DNA of 64,000 nt from Leguminivora glycinivorella. Lineage: Eukaryota > Arthropoda > Insecta > Lepidoptera > Tortricidae. Below are positions 1 through 10,895 of this stretch, one piece after another. Every line of letters begins with the position of its first letter. The first letter of the stretch is position 1. The notes beneath the pieces were generated by a model, which ran no database searches, was not told where the DNA came from, and saw nothing but the letters and a program-made list of their open reading frames with translations. The stretch covers positions 19,090,956 to 19,154,955 of the forward strand of contig NC_062973.1 of the NCBI RefSeq assembly GCF_023078275.1, in the 5' to 3' direction. The translations under genes were made by a program, and so were the position numbers.

Positions 1-210
1 AGCACAGTATAATAAAGAGTACTATCGTACAGTATGGCCACCCTCGCTCCCCGCTGAAAGTGCCGCCAACTCCCTCTCGGTTACCTCACAGTTACCGCCT
101 GTCAGAAACACGAACAGTCGACCTGTCATATTTCACTCATACAAGCATAGTACGTTCACCTACACGAGCTAAGACTGTGTGCTAGGATTGCGCCTCTTTC
201 AATATATTTG

Positions 211-344
211 TGAGTGTGTTTAGTAAAACGTCCCACTTTGTCGGTTACCATTAAGGCGAGATTTACTTGTATCTTCATATGAATAAACTGACAGAGCGGC
301 TTTATAGCAATCGACAAAGTGGGACGTTTTTCCGTGCACACTCA
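211..344. mobile_element. MITE with 33-bp terminal inverted repeats
   Basis: The stretch from 211 to 243 is the imperfect reverse complement of 312 to 344. Both arms share the inner core aacgtcccactttgtcg. The 68-bp interior is unrelated to the arms and has no coding potential. This is the layout of a small non-autonomous DNA transposon. I could not assign a superfamily because no clear target duplication is visible. Confidence 0.75.
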
Positions 345-399
345 CATTTGATCGCCAGTGTCCGAGGTGTGCTAGAAGCAAAGAAGATCGAGTATTATA

Positions 400-830
400 G
401 AGATGTAGAATCAAAGTAAAATGTGTAATCACAGTGCATAGACTGCCATCTCTCGACACAGGCTTAAGACTTTTGAACCTCAGTTTTGACAATTTGGCCC
501 ATATTCTTAGCTTGATATGTTTTAAAATGTCAAATATTAATATTAGCGCCATCTAGCTGAGCGTACCCTTCTTCTGTATGGTACTGAGGTAAGTACGTTT
601 TTTTCATAGACTTTACCTGTCTATACAGAGTTATATATGTCTTTGGCTAGAAGTATAGGTACTCTAATGAGCATTATTGTATTTAGCGCCATCTCTCGGC
701 AAAATTTACTAAGTAATTTACGCGACTTGAGACTCGTGCGAACCTTTAGGCATGGAAAGTCACATAAAAAGTTGTCGAAACTAATAATATAGATGGCGCT
801 GCATTTGAATATCTTGACTGATAACTCTAA
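400..830. other. Intergenic stretch with recurring GCCATCT motifs
   Basis: No gene is seen. The motif gccatct, or its complement agatggc, occurs four times (near 449, 546, 687 and 791), three of them as the longer form gcgccatct. The same core recurs densely in the 296-bp array at 52.8-55.2 kb. Its meaning here is unknown. Confidence 0.4.
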
Positions 831-879
831 TACTAAATTGAATATACTCTAAGGTAGAGCAGAGTCTAACTGCGGAAGT

Positions 880-1212
880 ACCTCCGCTTTACAAAAGACC
901 GCGGTCAAATAGGACTAGACCTTACTCATTGTTGTGTTCCTGCCGGTGAGTAAGGCAGCCAGAGCTCAAAGAGGGTGCGGTATGCTGACGACGGGAGAAC
1001 CTACGGAACTAATTAGGACAATAGATTGTCCTTTGAGTCGTCGGCACCCAGGCCCCTTCTAAGAACAGGTTTGTACAAGTTTCTAATGAGTCGAGTCGGC
1101 AACGCACATGTGCCACTCCTTGAGTGGCAGGCGTCCATAGGTTACAATGACCGCTTTCCATCAGGCGGTCCGTGTGCCTGTTTGCCACCTACGTGGTACA
1201 AGAAAAAACTCT
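880..1212 (+). repeat. Interspersed repeat, probable LINE 3' tail
   Basis: The end of this segment (gaccgctttccatcaggcgg followed by gtttgccacctacgtggtac) reappears in reverse at 42186-42330, and a diverged piece is at 43803-43860. The segment ends in a purine-rich tail (aagaaaaaact). It contains no intact reading frame. The orientation and tail fit the 3' untranslated end of a non-LTR retrotransposon. The clade is not determined. Confidence 0.55.
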
Positions 1213-1377
1213 CGACGAATTCATCTTAAACATTAAAAACTATATCAAAATCGATTGATTCGTTCGGGAGCTACGATGCCACAGACAGACAGACATGTCA
1301 TTGATACTCCGTCGTTTTTGCGTCGGTGGTTAAAAACAAGAAACCTCCTTGAAAACTATAATAAAACACAACTTTCT

Positions 1378-2306
1378 ATGAAAATTGGTCAAGTGCGAGT
1401 CGGATTTCGACATTTCCATACAAAAAGGTCATGAGCGCCTGACGATATGTTATAGCAACGTACACTAAATTTGAGTTATAAGATTTTACGTATATTTTGG
1501 AAACTATAAGAGATAGAGCAAAATGGACTTCAGATTTTGGTTGTCGGTGGCACAATTTTTTTGTTTTCGTATATATACACCTTTTTTTGGACCTATGTGG
1601 GCAATATTATGGTCAGTGAAGTTCTAAACGGTCTTAAGCGCCTCCTTTTTAGTACGAACTTAAGTCATTTTGCAAATGAATTTTTTTTTAACAATTTCTA
1701 AAACAAAACGAAACAGAAATGAATTTTTTTATACCTGTCCAACGCGCTTACACAATTTAAGACGTTTAGTAACTACTTGCAGCGGCAGTGAGTGAAATTC
1801 GTAATCTGAGTTTTTTCTCTTAAGTCCGACTTACGCTTGACTGTAGATTTCTAATAGGTTTTCCTGTAATCTACAGGTAGAGGGCTATCTCGTGTATTTT
1901 TTTGAAAATTTTTTTCTAAGTAGTTTCGGAGATAAGGGGGGGGAATGGTCATTTTTTGCTTATTTTCTTAAATTACTTCTAAATTACCATAATAAAAAAA
2001 TATAAAAAAAATATATTTCAGATGCTGATAAATTGCTCTTTCATTTGATATGTAACACAATATAGTTTTAATAACTTTGATTTTTAATTTTCAATTTTAC
2101 CCCCCAAAAGTGACCCCTGTGATTAAATTTCATTTAATTAAATTACATGTCCGTCTTTGGGCCACAGGTTTACATACGTGTGCCAAATTTCAAGTAAATC
2201 GGTGAAGTAGTTTCGGAGAAATCGGCTTCGACAGAGGGACAGACAGACACGCGAGTGATCCTATAAGGGTTCCGTTTTTCCTCTTTGAGGTACGGAACCC
2301 TAAAAA
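1378..2306 (+). repeat. Interspersed repeat ending in 'tacggaaccctaaaaa'
   Basis: The repeat starts near ggtcaagtgcgagtcgg and ends with gggttccg followed by ggtacggaaccctaaaaa. The same terminal words bound the elements at 8773-9322 and 31492-31708. Just inside the right end is the characteristic 'acagacagacacgcga' stretch. No reading frame is present. I recognise this terminus as abundant in lepidopteran genomes. The class of element is uncertain. Confidence 0.6.
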
Positions 2307-2672
2307 TTGTTCTCGGAAACACCTCTTCGGTGCATTGCTTACTGCAGTAAACAGTGTGTTACCCACCACCCGGGCATTTATTAAAACCAATAATAATTAC
2401 AGTCAATTAGCAATCGTTTGCGCATATCAGCAAATCATAGTTATTAAAATTAACTGAGGAATTAGTTTTCCGAAATCCCAACATTCAATGTAATGCGCGC
2501 ACTTCTTAATTGTCATTACTCACATATCTCATACTTATGAGCCTTCACTTGAGAAGTGTGTGTGCTGTACATTGCTGGCAATAACATTTTTGTTAAAAAG
2601 TTTATAAACTCAATATTTATATGTATTCATTAATTTAAGGGCATGGTTAAGTTAAATAACTATGAAAGATTA
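2307..2672. other. Unannotated AT-rich interval
   Basis: I see no gene, inverted repeat or recognisable element here. Confidence 0.4.
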
Positions 2673-2728
2673 CGTTAAAGCAGTGTTTTTCAAAGTGTGG
2701 GTCGCGACCCCCAGGGGGGTCGCGGCAT

Positions 2729-2950
2729 TTATCCAGGGGGGTCGCGAAGTTCAGCTTTAAGATAAACTAATGACAGGCTGGTATTTTTTTTTAACTTAAA
2801 AAAATCTAATTCTTGAAAATTAAAACAACTCATTTTATGATAAATAAATAAATTGTGATTATTTGTTGAAAACGTCAGCTCGCATAAATATGAAGTAGCA
2901 AATGGGATCAAAACTTTAAGGGCTTCTTTTACTAAAAATAATTCAGCCAT
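2729..2950 (-). pseudogene. hAT transposase C-terminal (dimerisation) remnant
   Basis: A 73-codon open stretch on the minus strand contains LKVLIPFATSYLCELTFST. This matches the well-known hATC signature, an 'LLPFxTTYLCExxFS' block found near the C-terminus of Charlie/ZBED-type hAT transposases. In active proteins this domain mediates dimerisation and contributes to the RNase-H-like catalytic fold. Only the end of the gene is left. Upstream sequence on the same strand breaks into different frames, and the RNase-H catalytic residues and the BED zinc finger are not visible. It lies inside the hAT termini, in the orientation expected for that element. A functional protein is excluded. Confidence 0.8.
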
Positions 2951-3610
2951 TCTTTTAACCCAGAACGCATCAATTGAAATTGAAATGGTGCTTCTTTCAC
3001 CGAGGCGTTGAGATCGGCCAGCTCAACGGACTTAATATTTAAAAAAAATATTCAAAATCCAACTTTCCATCACCAATCAATGTTTCAGTTGAGAAATAAC
3101 TTTGGAGTTGGTTTTTTAAACTTTGCAAGCGCTCCACCATATCTGATGATATTTATTGAATGATTTTAGCCATGCAAGGGAAATAATCAAACTGCATACG
3201 CATACGCAAACTGCATGCTGTGTAAAAATGTTGTCACCAATTCAATTTTTGCTAGAAATCCGTTAACTTTATCTTTTTCTGTTATTATGTTTTCGTTCCT
3301 TTCTTTGCAGAATTGCGATCATAACATTTAAAGTGGTCAAAGATACCGGCAAGATATGCTACTTTCAATATCGTAACATAGCAACCAACAATATTGTAAA
3401 AACATTAATAATTCTGATTTAAGCTCTATAACGCGTGTCAAAACCCTTCCTCTCGAAAGCCATCTCAACTCTGAGTGATAAGTGGTAAAGTACACCCATA
3501 TTTACGCATACTATTCGCAATAGACGAGTTTGCAAATCTTTACCTTTGATCGAATTTATAACTTTTATTACATCTTTAAGCACTAAGTTATAGGTAATAC
3601 TAGAAACGAG

Positions 3611-4577
3611 CCTCCCGGACCACCAGGTTGAATTCCTAAAATGTTGAAATCCCGAAACGTTGACTTTCCCAGAATGTTGACTTTTTTCAGTTTCGCAAAA
3701 TGTTGAATTCTCAGAACGTTGAAATATCAAAAAGTTGAATTCTCAAAATGTATACTTTCAACATTTCGGGATTTCAACATTTTAGGAACTCAAGTTTATA
3801 TTCCTGGAATCTTTTTTTAACATGGGTATTTTTTAATATGATTTCTACTCTGAATCGCGAGCTTGTTGGTCCTAATAGGAGAAAAAAATGTACCTTTGAT
3901 GGTCATGAATTTCAGTCTTCAGACTGTATTTAACCCATTGCTGTAACGGGGAACAAAATTTTAAGGCATTATGCTTCGAAAAGGCTCATCAGTGGAGTCT
4001 TGGAACTTAAATATGCCCTGAAACTATATAGCATGTAACAAAAGTCAATAGGGTGCTTTGAGATAATTTCGACATACAGATATGCTCGGGTAATTTCGAA
4101 AGGGGAATCTTGATATGATGGAAATAATGGTGATTTTTATGTGACTTTCAAAATTACCCCAATGCACCTTACTTCAACAGCCCACAAGACCAATACCCTG
4201 ATTGCTATTTAAGCGGAAAAAATCGAAACTCATTTTTTTCGAACTACGAATTTTTTTCACTTGTATCACACTTAGGGTCATTAGTAACCCTATCAGCTGT
4301 TAAAGTATCACTCGGGGCCTTTGCTACACCCTGTAGGTACCTACTGCAAATTCAATCTTATGGAAATTCAACATTTTGGGGTTCACCATACCGCAAAGTC
4401 AACTTTCTGCAAATTCAACATTTTAGGATTCAACAAGCTGCAAATTCAACTTAATGCAATTTGGACATAAAAAGAGCTCAACATAATGCAAATTCAACAT
4501 TTTAACATTCAACATCCTGCAAATTCAACTTTTTGCAAATCCAACATTTTAGGAATTCAACTTGGTGGTCCTGGAGG
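3611..4577. mobile_element. Transposon nested in the hAT element, 8-bp TSD, ~38-bp TIRs
   Basis: The left end (cctcccggaccacc...) and right end (...ggtggtcctggagg) are inverted copies over about 38 bp, sharing gttgaattcctaaaatgtt. Identical 8-bp words gaaacgag flank it (3603-3610 and 4578-4585), giving a precise target duplication inside the hAT element. Both subterminal zones are packed with short degenerate repeats of an 'aaatgttgaattc' type (3640-3790 and 4360-4560), in opposite orientations. No transposase frame is seen. The 8-bp duplication suggests hAT or another 8-bp-TSD superfamily, but the CCTCC terminus is not a classical hAT end. Confidence 0.85.
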
Positions 4578-5077
4578 GAAACGAGGTATGGGGGTCGTGA
4601 AAAAATTGAGAGGTCATAATGGGCCGTGGCACCAATAAGTTTGAAAAACACTGCGTTAAAGGAACGAAGGAAAAAAAGTCTACTTGTTGGTAATACACTG
4701 TATTTGTCAAAATAGATTCGTATCTTATTTTTTGATATACTAGCAAGCTCTGAGGCCTACTCTTATCTTCCAAAGCGAGATAGAAAAAAAAAACTCTTTG
4801 CAGATATCGTGTGCTCACATTTCACTGCACACGTTCGGGGCCTTTCCGGCGGGGTACCTCAGTGTGTGGAATTCTTTGGATACCGCTCACAGGCTGCGTA
4901 TGGGCTTTTAGGCATACCTGGCTTTATTTTTAACGTGTGGCGCATAGTGTAAATCAACTGTGGAAAAACTTGAATTTATTGTACTTACCTATATTTGAAA
5001 TGTTAGGTAGTGAATAAATTTATGTATGCATTTTGTGCAATAAAGTTTAAAAAAATGAAAGAAGTTAAAAATTAAAC

Positions 5078-5232
5078 ATGTAAAATCGGGTAACTGACGT
5101 AAAATTGTCGAAGGTCGCCCGACATGTTTCGCTTCGTAACGAGGATCATTGTAATTGAGCACGCGTGATGGGACGCAGACAATCATGTCGAGTGATCTTC
5201 GACGATTTTACGTGAGTTACCTGATTTTACAT
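5078..5232. mobile_element. Short foldback/MITE element
   Basis: Left arm atgtaaaatcgggtaactga (continuing to cgaaggtc) pairs with the right arm, which ends gagttacctgattttacat. The arms are about 40 bp with a few mismatches. The loop is 5124-5183. The inverted pair at 33991-34138 has a similar layout (matched arms around a short central segment). Origin unknown. Confidence 0.6.
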
Positions 5233-5236
5233 ATTA

Positions 5237-5511
5237 AGCCTCCGCCACACATAAAGCGTTTTGATAGCGTAGCGTTAGCGGAGCGCAATGATAGCGGTGC
5301 GCCGGCGGAACGCTCGCGTTCCGCTCGCAATCCGCTCGCGTTCCGCTCGCAATCCGCGCGCATTCCGCTCGCAATCCGCGCTCGTTAGTTCCCGCCGGCG
5401 TCCGCTGGGCGCAACGCCAGCGTTCGTCCGGCGCACCGCTATCGTTGCTCTCCGCTGACGCTCCGCTACCGCTCCGCCTACGCTATCAAAACGTGCATGT
5501 GTGGCCGAGCT
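5237..5511. mobile_element. GC-rich foldback element with internal tandem repeats
   Basis: Outer arms (gcctccgccacacataaag and its partner ending gtgtggccgagc, with gttttgatagcgtagcg against cgctatcaaaacg) form a ~270-bp inverted repeat. The centre (5310-5385) is a run of 'ccgctcgc(aa/gtt)' units, strikingly GC-rich compared with the surroundings. The overlapping open frame is only a by-product of the tandem repeat. Confidence 0.65.
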
Positions 5512-5538
5512 TTTAATGTCAGTGTCTCGTGTCAGTGT

Positions 5539-7435
5539 CTCTGCGGCGGCGCCACCATAATGAAATTCAACTAATTATATGGTAAAATGATGTACGTATA
5601 ACGTACAGTACGTACGTATGATGTTATGACTGTACCTATAGCGGGAAACGAAATAATGGGCTTTGATTGTGGTGCCGCTGGGGAGCATACTCTGCAGCGG
5701 CGCCACTCAGTACGCATAGATAGAAATTACATTATCTACTTTTTTCTTTTGGGAATTGATGTACCAATGCCGTTTATTATGTACGTATTGAAAAAATCAT
5801 TATAACTTAGTAAATTTATGTACTTTCAGTAATTCCGCATTCCGCCTGTACGGTATGAGCTATTATGTAAGGAGCTGTACCTACGGGTAAGCGAGAGGGA
5901 GATATATTCCTTCCCGCGCTTCCGCGCACGGCGCGATTGGGTCTCAATAATATTAAATTTATGCCCTTGTTGTAAACTCTGCTTTTCACTTCGATTGCGA
6001 GGAAACAATTATATTTTTCTCGGCAATTTACACCACGAAATTGTCGTAAAGCGAAAGAATATAATACATATAACATAAACAAGTTTGTCAGTAAATAAGA
6101 ACAAAGAAAACTATATGCATCCTTTTCTGTAGGGTGCTAGAGAAAAGGATACCTATAGTTTTCTTTGTTCTTATTTACTGGCAGAAGTGACAGACTTGTT
6201 TGACAGAGGTTTAACCAATTCCCGACAACTTTTTTTTTTCAATATGGTGATCAGAGTTTCAGATGCTTGTTTTTTTGCCAATTCAAACATTTTTTTAAAG
6301 ATAATCGAATCCTATCATATTTTATGTGATTTACTAAATTTAATGACAGAAAATACGGAATTCTAATAAATTGTAGCAAAATAAAATAACCTAACAAGTT
6401 TTGTATTGTAAATTGTGCAATATGTTTTAACTGTTTGTCTGTTGAGACCGATTACCTTAGTCTTAGGCCGGCAACAGACAGTCTTAAAATTCATAATTTG
6501 ATAAAATAATTAATCAATAAAAAAATCTGATCGAGTTCCATATAATTTCGCGACTGTCCACACACACACACTCTTGTCTTTTAAGATTATGAATTTTCAG
6601 ATTTATCAGACAGATTGCATACAAGTCTTTTTTTAAGATTATGAATTTTAAGACTGTTTGTTGCCGGCCTAAGACTAAGGTCTCAACAGACAAACAGTTA
6701 AAACATAATATACAATACAAAACTTGTTAGGTTATTCTATTTTTGCTACAATTTATTAGAATTCCGTATTTTCTGACATTAAATTTAGTAAATCACATAA
6801 AATAGGATTCGATTATCGTTAAAAAAATGTTTGACTTGGCAAAAAACCAATCGTCTGAAACTCTGATCACATATTGAAAAAAAAAAAAGTTGGCGGGAAT
6901 TGGTTATGTAAGTATTATAATTATTCTTTCGCTTTACGATAATTTCGTGGTGTAAATTGCTGAGAAAAATATAATTGTTTCCTCGCAATCGAAGTAAAAA
7001 GCAGAGTTTACCACAAGGGCATACATTTAATATTATTGAAACCTAATCGCGGCGTGCGCGGAAGCGGGAAGGGATATATCTCCCTCTCGCTTACCCGTAG
7101 GTACAGCTCCTTACATAATAGCTCATACCGTACAGGCGGAATGCGGAATTACTGAAAGTACATAAATTTACTAAGTTATAATGATTTTTTCAATACGTAC
7201 ATAATAAACGGCATTGGTACATCAGTTTTCAAAAGAAAAAAGTAGATAATGTAATTTCTATCTATGCGTGCAGATTATGTAGAGTATGCTCCCCAGCGGC
7301 GCCACAATCAAAGCCCATTATTTCGTTTCCCGCTATAGGTACAGTAATAACATCATACGTACATACTGTACGTTATACGTACATCATTTTACCATATAGT
7401 TAGTTGAATTTTATTATGGTGGCGCCGCCGCAGAG
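5539..7435. repeat. ~1.9-kb near-perfect palindrome (foldback element)
   Basis: The sequence beginning ctctgcggcggcgccaccat at 5539 is matched, base for base with few differences, by the reverse complement of the sequence ending at 7435. The match continues inward for roughly 900 bp per arm. The arms meet around 6500-6600. By eye I estimate above 90% identity; I did not count it. The left arm carries an extra insert at about 6077-6211 that the right arm lacks. No coding sequence is supported. It could be a foldback or long-TIR transposon, or a recent inverted duplication. Confidence 0.8.
6077..6211. mobile_element. Small MITE inserted in the left palindrome arm
   Basis: Arms read acaagtttgtcagtaaataa and, inverted, ttatttactggcagaagtgacagacttgt, continuing to gaaaactat/atagttttc. 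The insert is absent at the corresponding place in the right arm (about 6905-6930). That dates it after the palindrome formed. Confidence 0.7.
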
Positions 7436-7711
7436 TAGCACACAGTGTCTCACTGTAGTTTTGTTAAGTTAAAAATTAAAAAAGTTGCTCAAATATCTGA
7501 AAGAAATCAAGAAATTAGAGGGATACGTTCGCCTCTGCACATTGCATACTTATTGTAGGTATTATCTCTAGGTTACATACTAGTCAGGTACCCACATTAT
7601 TAGTAGGTAACACAGTATTATAAATATTATAGGAATAGAGATGCGACCTACTTACCTACAAAATTATTATTTCATAATTAACCCAGTCTTTTTGACGACG
7701 AGTCATTTTGA

Positions 7712-7972
7712 CGACCGGTCTGGCTCAGTCGGTAGTGACCCTGCATGCTAAGCCGCGGTCCTGGCTTCAAATCCCGGTAAGGGCATTTATTTGTGCGATG
7801 AGCACAAATATTTGTTCCTGAGTCATGGACGTTTTCTATGTATATAAGTATCTATTTATCTATTTAAGTATGTATATTGTCGCTTAGCACCCATAGTTCA
7901 AGCTTTGCTTAGTTTGGGGCTAAGTTGAACTGTGTGAGGTGTCCCTAATATTTTATAATTATTTATTTATTA
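7712..7972 (+). mobile_element. tRNA-derived SINE, full-length copy (family A)
   Basis: The head reads accggtctggctcagtcggt (an A-box-like 'tggctcagtcgg') and then ggcttcaaatcc (B-box-like), the spacing of an internal RNA polymerase III promoter. The body contains cttagcacccatag and tttgcttagtttggggctaa. The tail is tatttatttatt. Related copies lie at 34630-34874, 41045-41154, 44272-44402 and 63228-63450. It has no coding capacity and would rely on a partner LINE reverse transcriptase. Confidence 0.85.
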
Positions 7973-7974
7973 GT

Positions 7975-8483
7975 CTAAAATAAGACTGGATAAGACTGGA
8001 ATGACGGTTAAAACTTTATTAAATTCCAATTAGAATAACATAATTATTGTTATATGTTATTTAATATTTACATCATTTTATATTTTCTCCTGCTTACCGT
8101 TTTTCAGTAGATTCGAGAATCTTAAAGTTAATGCAAACGCTATAACATTTTTCGATATAAGATTCTTAACAAGCCTAGGGAATAGTTTCCAAGTACCGCT
8201 GATTCAACGTATAACAGAAATCTTATTTAATGTCCGGTTCCGCATAACGGCTTGAGCTGGTGGTAAGATGCTGTGGAAACCGACTTTTTTTATATATTTT
8301 TTTAAGACAACATTAAAATATAAAATTGTAGGACTTTTAAATTAAAAAGTCTAGAAATTCAGTTCCGGGATATATGCTGTACAATGAATAGGTACAATGA
8401 TTATTAAGCCATCCAGGGTTGTAGCTAAATATAAAGCGTAAGTATTGAACTACAAAATTTAACCCGAACCCTTTTATAATCTA
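7975..8483. other. Unannotated AT-rich interval
   Basis: Nothing recognisable was seen in this interval. Confidence 0.4.
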
Positions 8484-8662
8484 CAATTATTTTCCCGCGG
8501 CTACGCTCACGTTAGAAAGAGACAAAAAGTAGCCTATGCCACTCTCCATCCCTTCAACTATCTCCACTTAAAAAATCACGTCAATACGTCGCTCCGTTTT
8601 GCCGTGAAAGACGGACAAACAAACAGACACACACACTTTTCCATTTGTAATATTAGTATGGA
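8484..8662 (-). mobile_element. Short non-autonomous Helitron-like element (diverged 3' end)
   Basis: On the minus strand it starts tccatactaatatta and runs through the sequence shared with 16974-17211 and 26755-26924, including ggagatagttgaagggatgg. It ends in the GC hairpin region gtgagcgtagccgcggg. The final CTAG seen in the other copies has decayed here. Confidence 0.65.
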
Positions 8663-8772
8663 ATTATGGATTCTATACCTAGTTAATCATAATCGTTTTA
8701 CAAACTCAACAGTAACCTAGAAAATCATTTAAAAAATAATCATTACCCTTCCATCCTTCGCAAAATTAGGTT

Positions 8773-9322
8773 AAAAAAACCGGCCAAGAGCGTGTCGGGC
8801 CACGCTCAGTGTAGGGTTCCGTAGTTTTCCGTATTTTTCTCAAAAACTACTGAACCTATCAAGTTCAAAACTATTTTCCTAGAAAGTCTTTATAATGTTC
8901 TACTTTTGTGATTTTTTTTCATATTTTTTAAACATATGGTTCAAAAGTTAGAGGGGGGGGGACGCACTTTTTTTTTCTTTAGGAGCGATTATTTCCGAAA
9001 ATATTAATATTATCAAAAAACGATCTTAGTAAACCCTTATTCATTTTTAAATACCTATCCAACAATATATCATACGTTGGGGTTGGAATGAAAAAAATAT
9101 CAGCCCCCACTTTACATGTAGGGGGGGTACCCTAATAAAACATTTTTTTCCATTTTTTATTTTTGCACTTTATTGGCGTGATTGATATACATATTGGTAT
9201 CAAATTTCAGCTTTCTAGTGCTAACGGTTACTGAGATTATCCGCGGACGGACGGACGGACGGACGGACAGACAGACATGGCGAAACTATAAGGGTTCCTA
9301 GTTGACTACGGAACCCTAAAAA
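8773..9322 (+). mobile_element. MITE-like repeat with 'gggttccgtagtt / actacggaaccc' ends
   Basis: Near the left end tagggttccgtagtt is inverted relative to gactacggaaccctaaaaa at the right end. The left terminus also has accggccaagagcgtgtcgg. Internal features are G runs and a (ggac)n tract at 9243-9266. A shorter, internally deleted copy lies at 31492-31708. Non-coding. Confidence 0.7.
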
Positions 9323-9639
9323 CCGGAGGGATTGAAAAGAGTTTATAAGCAGTTCATGGCATGTTAGGACCATAGTAACTCGTGTGACTCGATTTGAACT
9401 TTAAGATCTGTCAAATATTAGCTCGAAATACGATATTGATCGGATATGTCAGTGTCAAAAGTGACATTTTTGTATTAAGAAACTTGGTTTTTAAAACAGA
9501 CATATCCAATCAATAAATTAGCTAATTTTTCCTAGTAGTAGTAGTATTCTAGCATTTTTCCAGAACTCACGAGAAACTGGGTCTACTTTAGCAACAAATA
9601 AATATGAAGATTTTGGAAATAAAGCGATTGCCTTTACAA

Positions 9640-9795
9640 CCCAGAGGGCAAACTGGGCACTGGAAAGCGACTGGCAAATGTCAAATGACAGTTCGTACAT
9701 AAGTTATGAAATACTTATGTATACGAGCCAGGGGTTGAACCTGCGACCTCCGGATTGAAACTCTCACGCTCTTGTCTAAGCCTCAGGCTATGTGG
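9640..9795 (-). mobile_element. Diverged tRNA-like SINE fragment (family B)
   Basis: On the minus strand it carries a B-box-like gcaggttcaacccc. It shares the agtcgctttcc and gtacgaa words with the better copy at 14906-15234. The copy is strongly decayed. Confidence 0.5.
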
Positions 9796-9827
9796 CCAAT
9801 TTAAGCGTGCTATCGGTGACGCCGTAT

Positions 9828-10040
9828 CGTTTCGTAGTTCTTTTTATACCCCCAACGCAAAAACGACGGGGTGTTATAAGTTTGACGTGTCTGTCTGTTT
9901 GTGTGTCTGCCTGCTAGCTTCCGAACGGATGAACCGATTTAAATTTAGTTTTTTTTTTGTTTGAAAGCTGAATTAGTCGGGGGTGTTCTTAGCCACGTTT
10001 CATGAAAATCGGTCCGCTATGTCGGGGGTTTTTTCAACAT
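9828..10040 (+). repeat. Interspersed repeat with 'gacgtgtctgtctgtttgtg' core
   Basis: The segment has the 'gtgtctgtctgtttgtgtgtctgcctgctagc ... gaaaatcggtc' layout that I recognise as a common dispersed lepidopteran repeat. Ends are not sharply defined. No reading frame is supported. Confidence 0.4.
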
Positions 10041-10645
10041 TTTAATTTTGTGGTTAGGTTAGTTCTCTAAGTACTTATATATTTTCCGGCTGATCCGAAA
10101 TTACAATTGTTGACTATAGGCGCCGATCGAATGCTCTGTCGCGCCAATCCGGAAGCGATATCGATATTATCGTAAGCGTTTGTGCATTTATATTATTGTA
10201 CATTTGGCCAACTGTCCCGTCCTGATCGTCAATCTAGAGCAAATTTTTGTTTGTTATATTTTGAAGCTCGAATAGGGCCGTGTTTCGCTGTACCCGGTTC
10301 GGTCCTGCCCGGATGAAATTAAATTGAAGACTAAGCACAACCCGAGATGACCGCTCCAAATTACTCGTTTTGTACTCTTTGCGATACTTTAAAGGGATCA
10401 AACGAATCCACGGATAAAGGTACCTATACAAAATGAAGAGATTTAAAATATTTATGTTTAGCTATTTAGAGGTTTGAAATGTAACAGGACTGATTTTACC
10501 TCGCAGGATAATTTGGAATGCTGAAGTCCCGCCGGTAGCGTAAATTTTTCAATTTTTTCCTTTAATATAAGATTTAATATATAGATAGATACCTACAAGT
10601 TTAGGTTGAAAATGTTAATAGGCGAGACGACAAAAAAAAACTAAT
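10041..10645. other. Unannotated interval
   Basis: Nothing recognisable was seen. A 65-codon open stretch on the minus strand (10234-10431) shows no domain. Confidence 0.35.
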
Positions 10646-10895
10646 TAGTCCGTCAGTTAGATTATCAAAGAATTTTGGACACATATTATTTCTTTTTTCT
10701 CATAAACGAAAAATGACGACGGTACAGTTCGTCGGAGTTTCGCGTGACGTCACGCCTAGGTACAATTTTTACTTAGAAGTGACGTCACAATCACCACTCC
10801 GGAACTTTGATACTCTATATCTTTGTATTTTTTTATTAATTAAAAAAGTGAAAAATACGTGTTTAGTATTTTTGGACGATATAACTGACGGACTA
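10646..10895. mobile_element. MITE with TA-bounded TIRs, contains two TGACGTCA-like sites
   Basis: The left end tagtccgtcagttagattat is inverted against the right end gatataactgacggacta. The outermost bases are TA on both sides, which suits a mariner/Tc1-type target. Inside are gcgtgacgtcacgc (10742-10755) and gtgacgtcac (10780-10789), palindromes that match the CRE consensus. Confidence 0.7.

Larger units (their letters stand above)
2681..4653 (-). mobile_element. hAT-family DNA transposon (decayed) with perfect 8-bp target duplication
   Basis: The element starts cagtgtttttcaaa and ends tttgaaaaacactg, an exact 14-bp inverted terminus. It is flanked on both sides by the identical 8-bp word cgttaaag (2673-2680 and 4654-4661). 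An 8-bp duplication with a CAG-type terminus is diagnostic of hAT elements, and the 'ggtcgcgaccccc' subterminal sequence is typical of the Charlie/ZBED-like branch. A fragment of the transposase C-terminus survives on the minus strand at 2729-2950. A second transposon is inserted at 3611-4577. The element cannot encode a working transposase. Confidence 0.9.
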
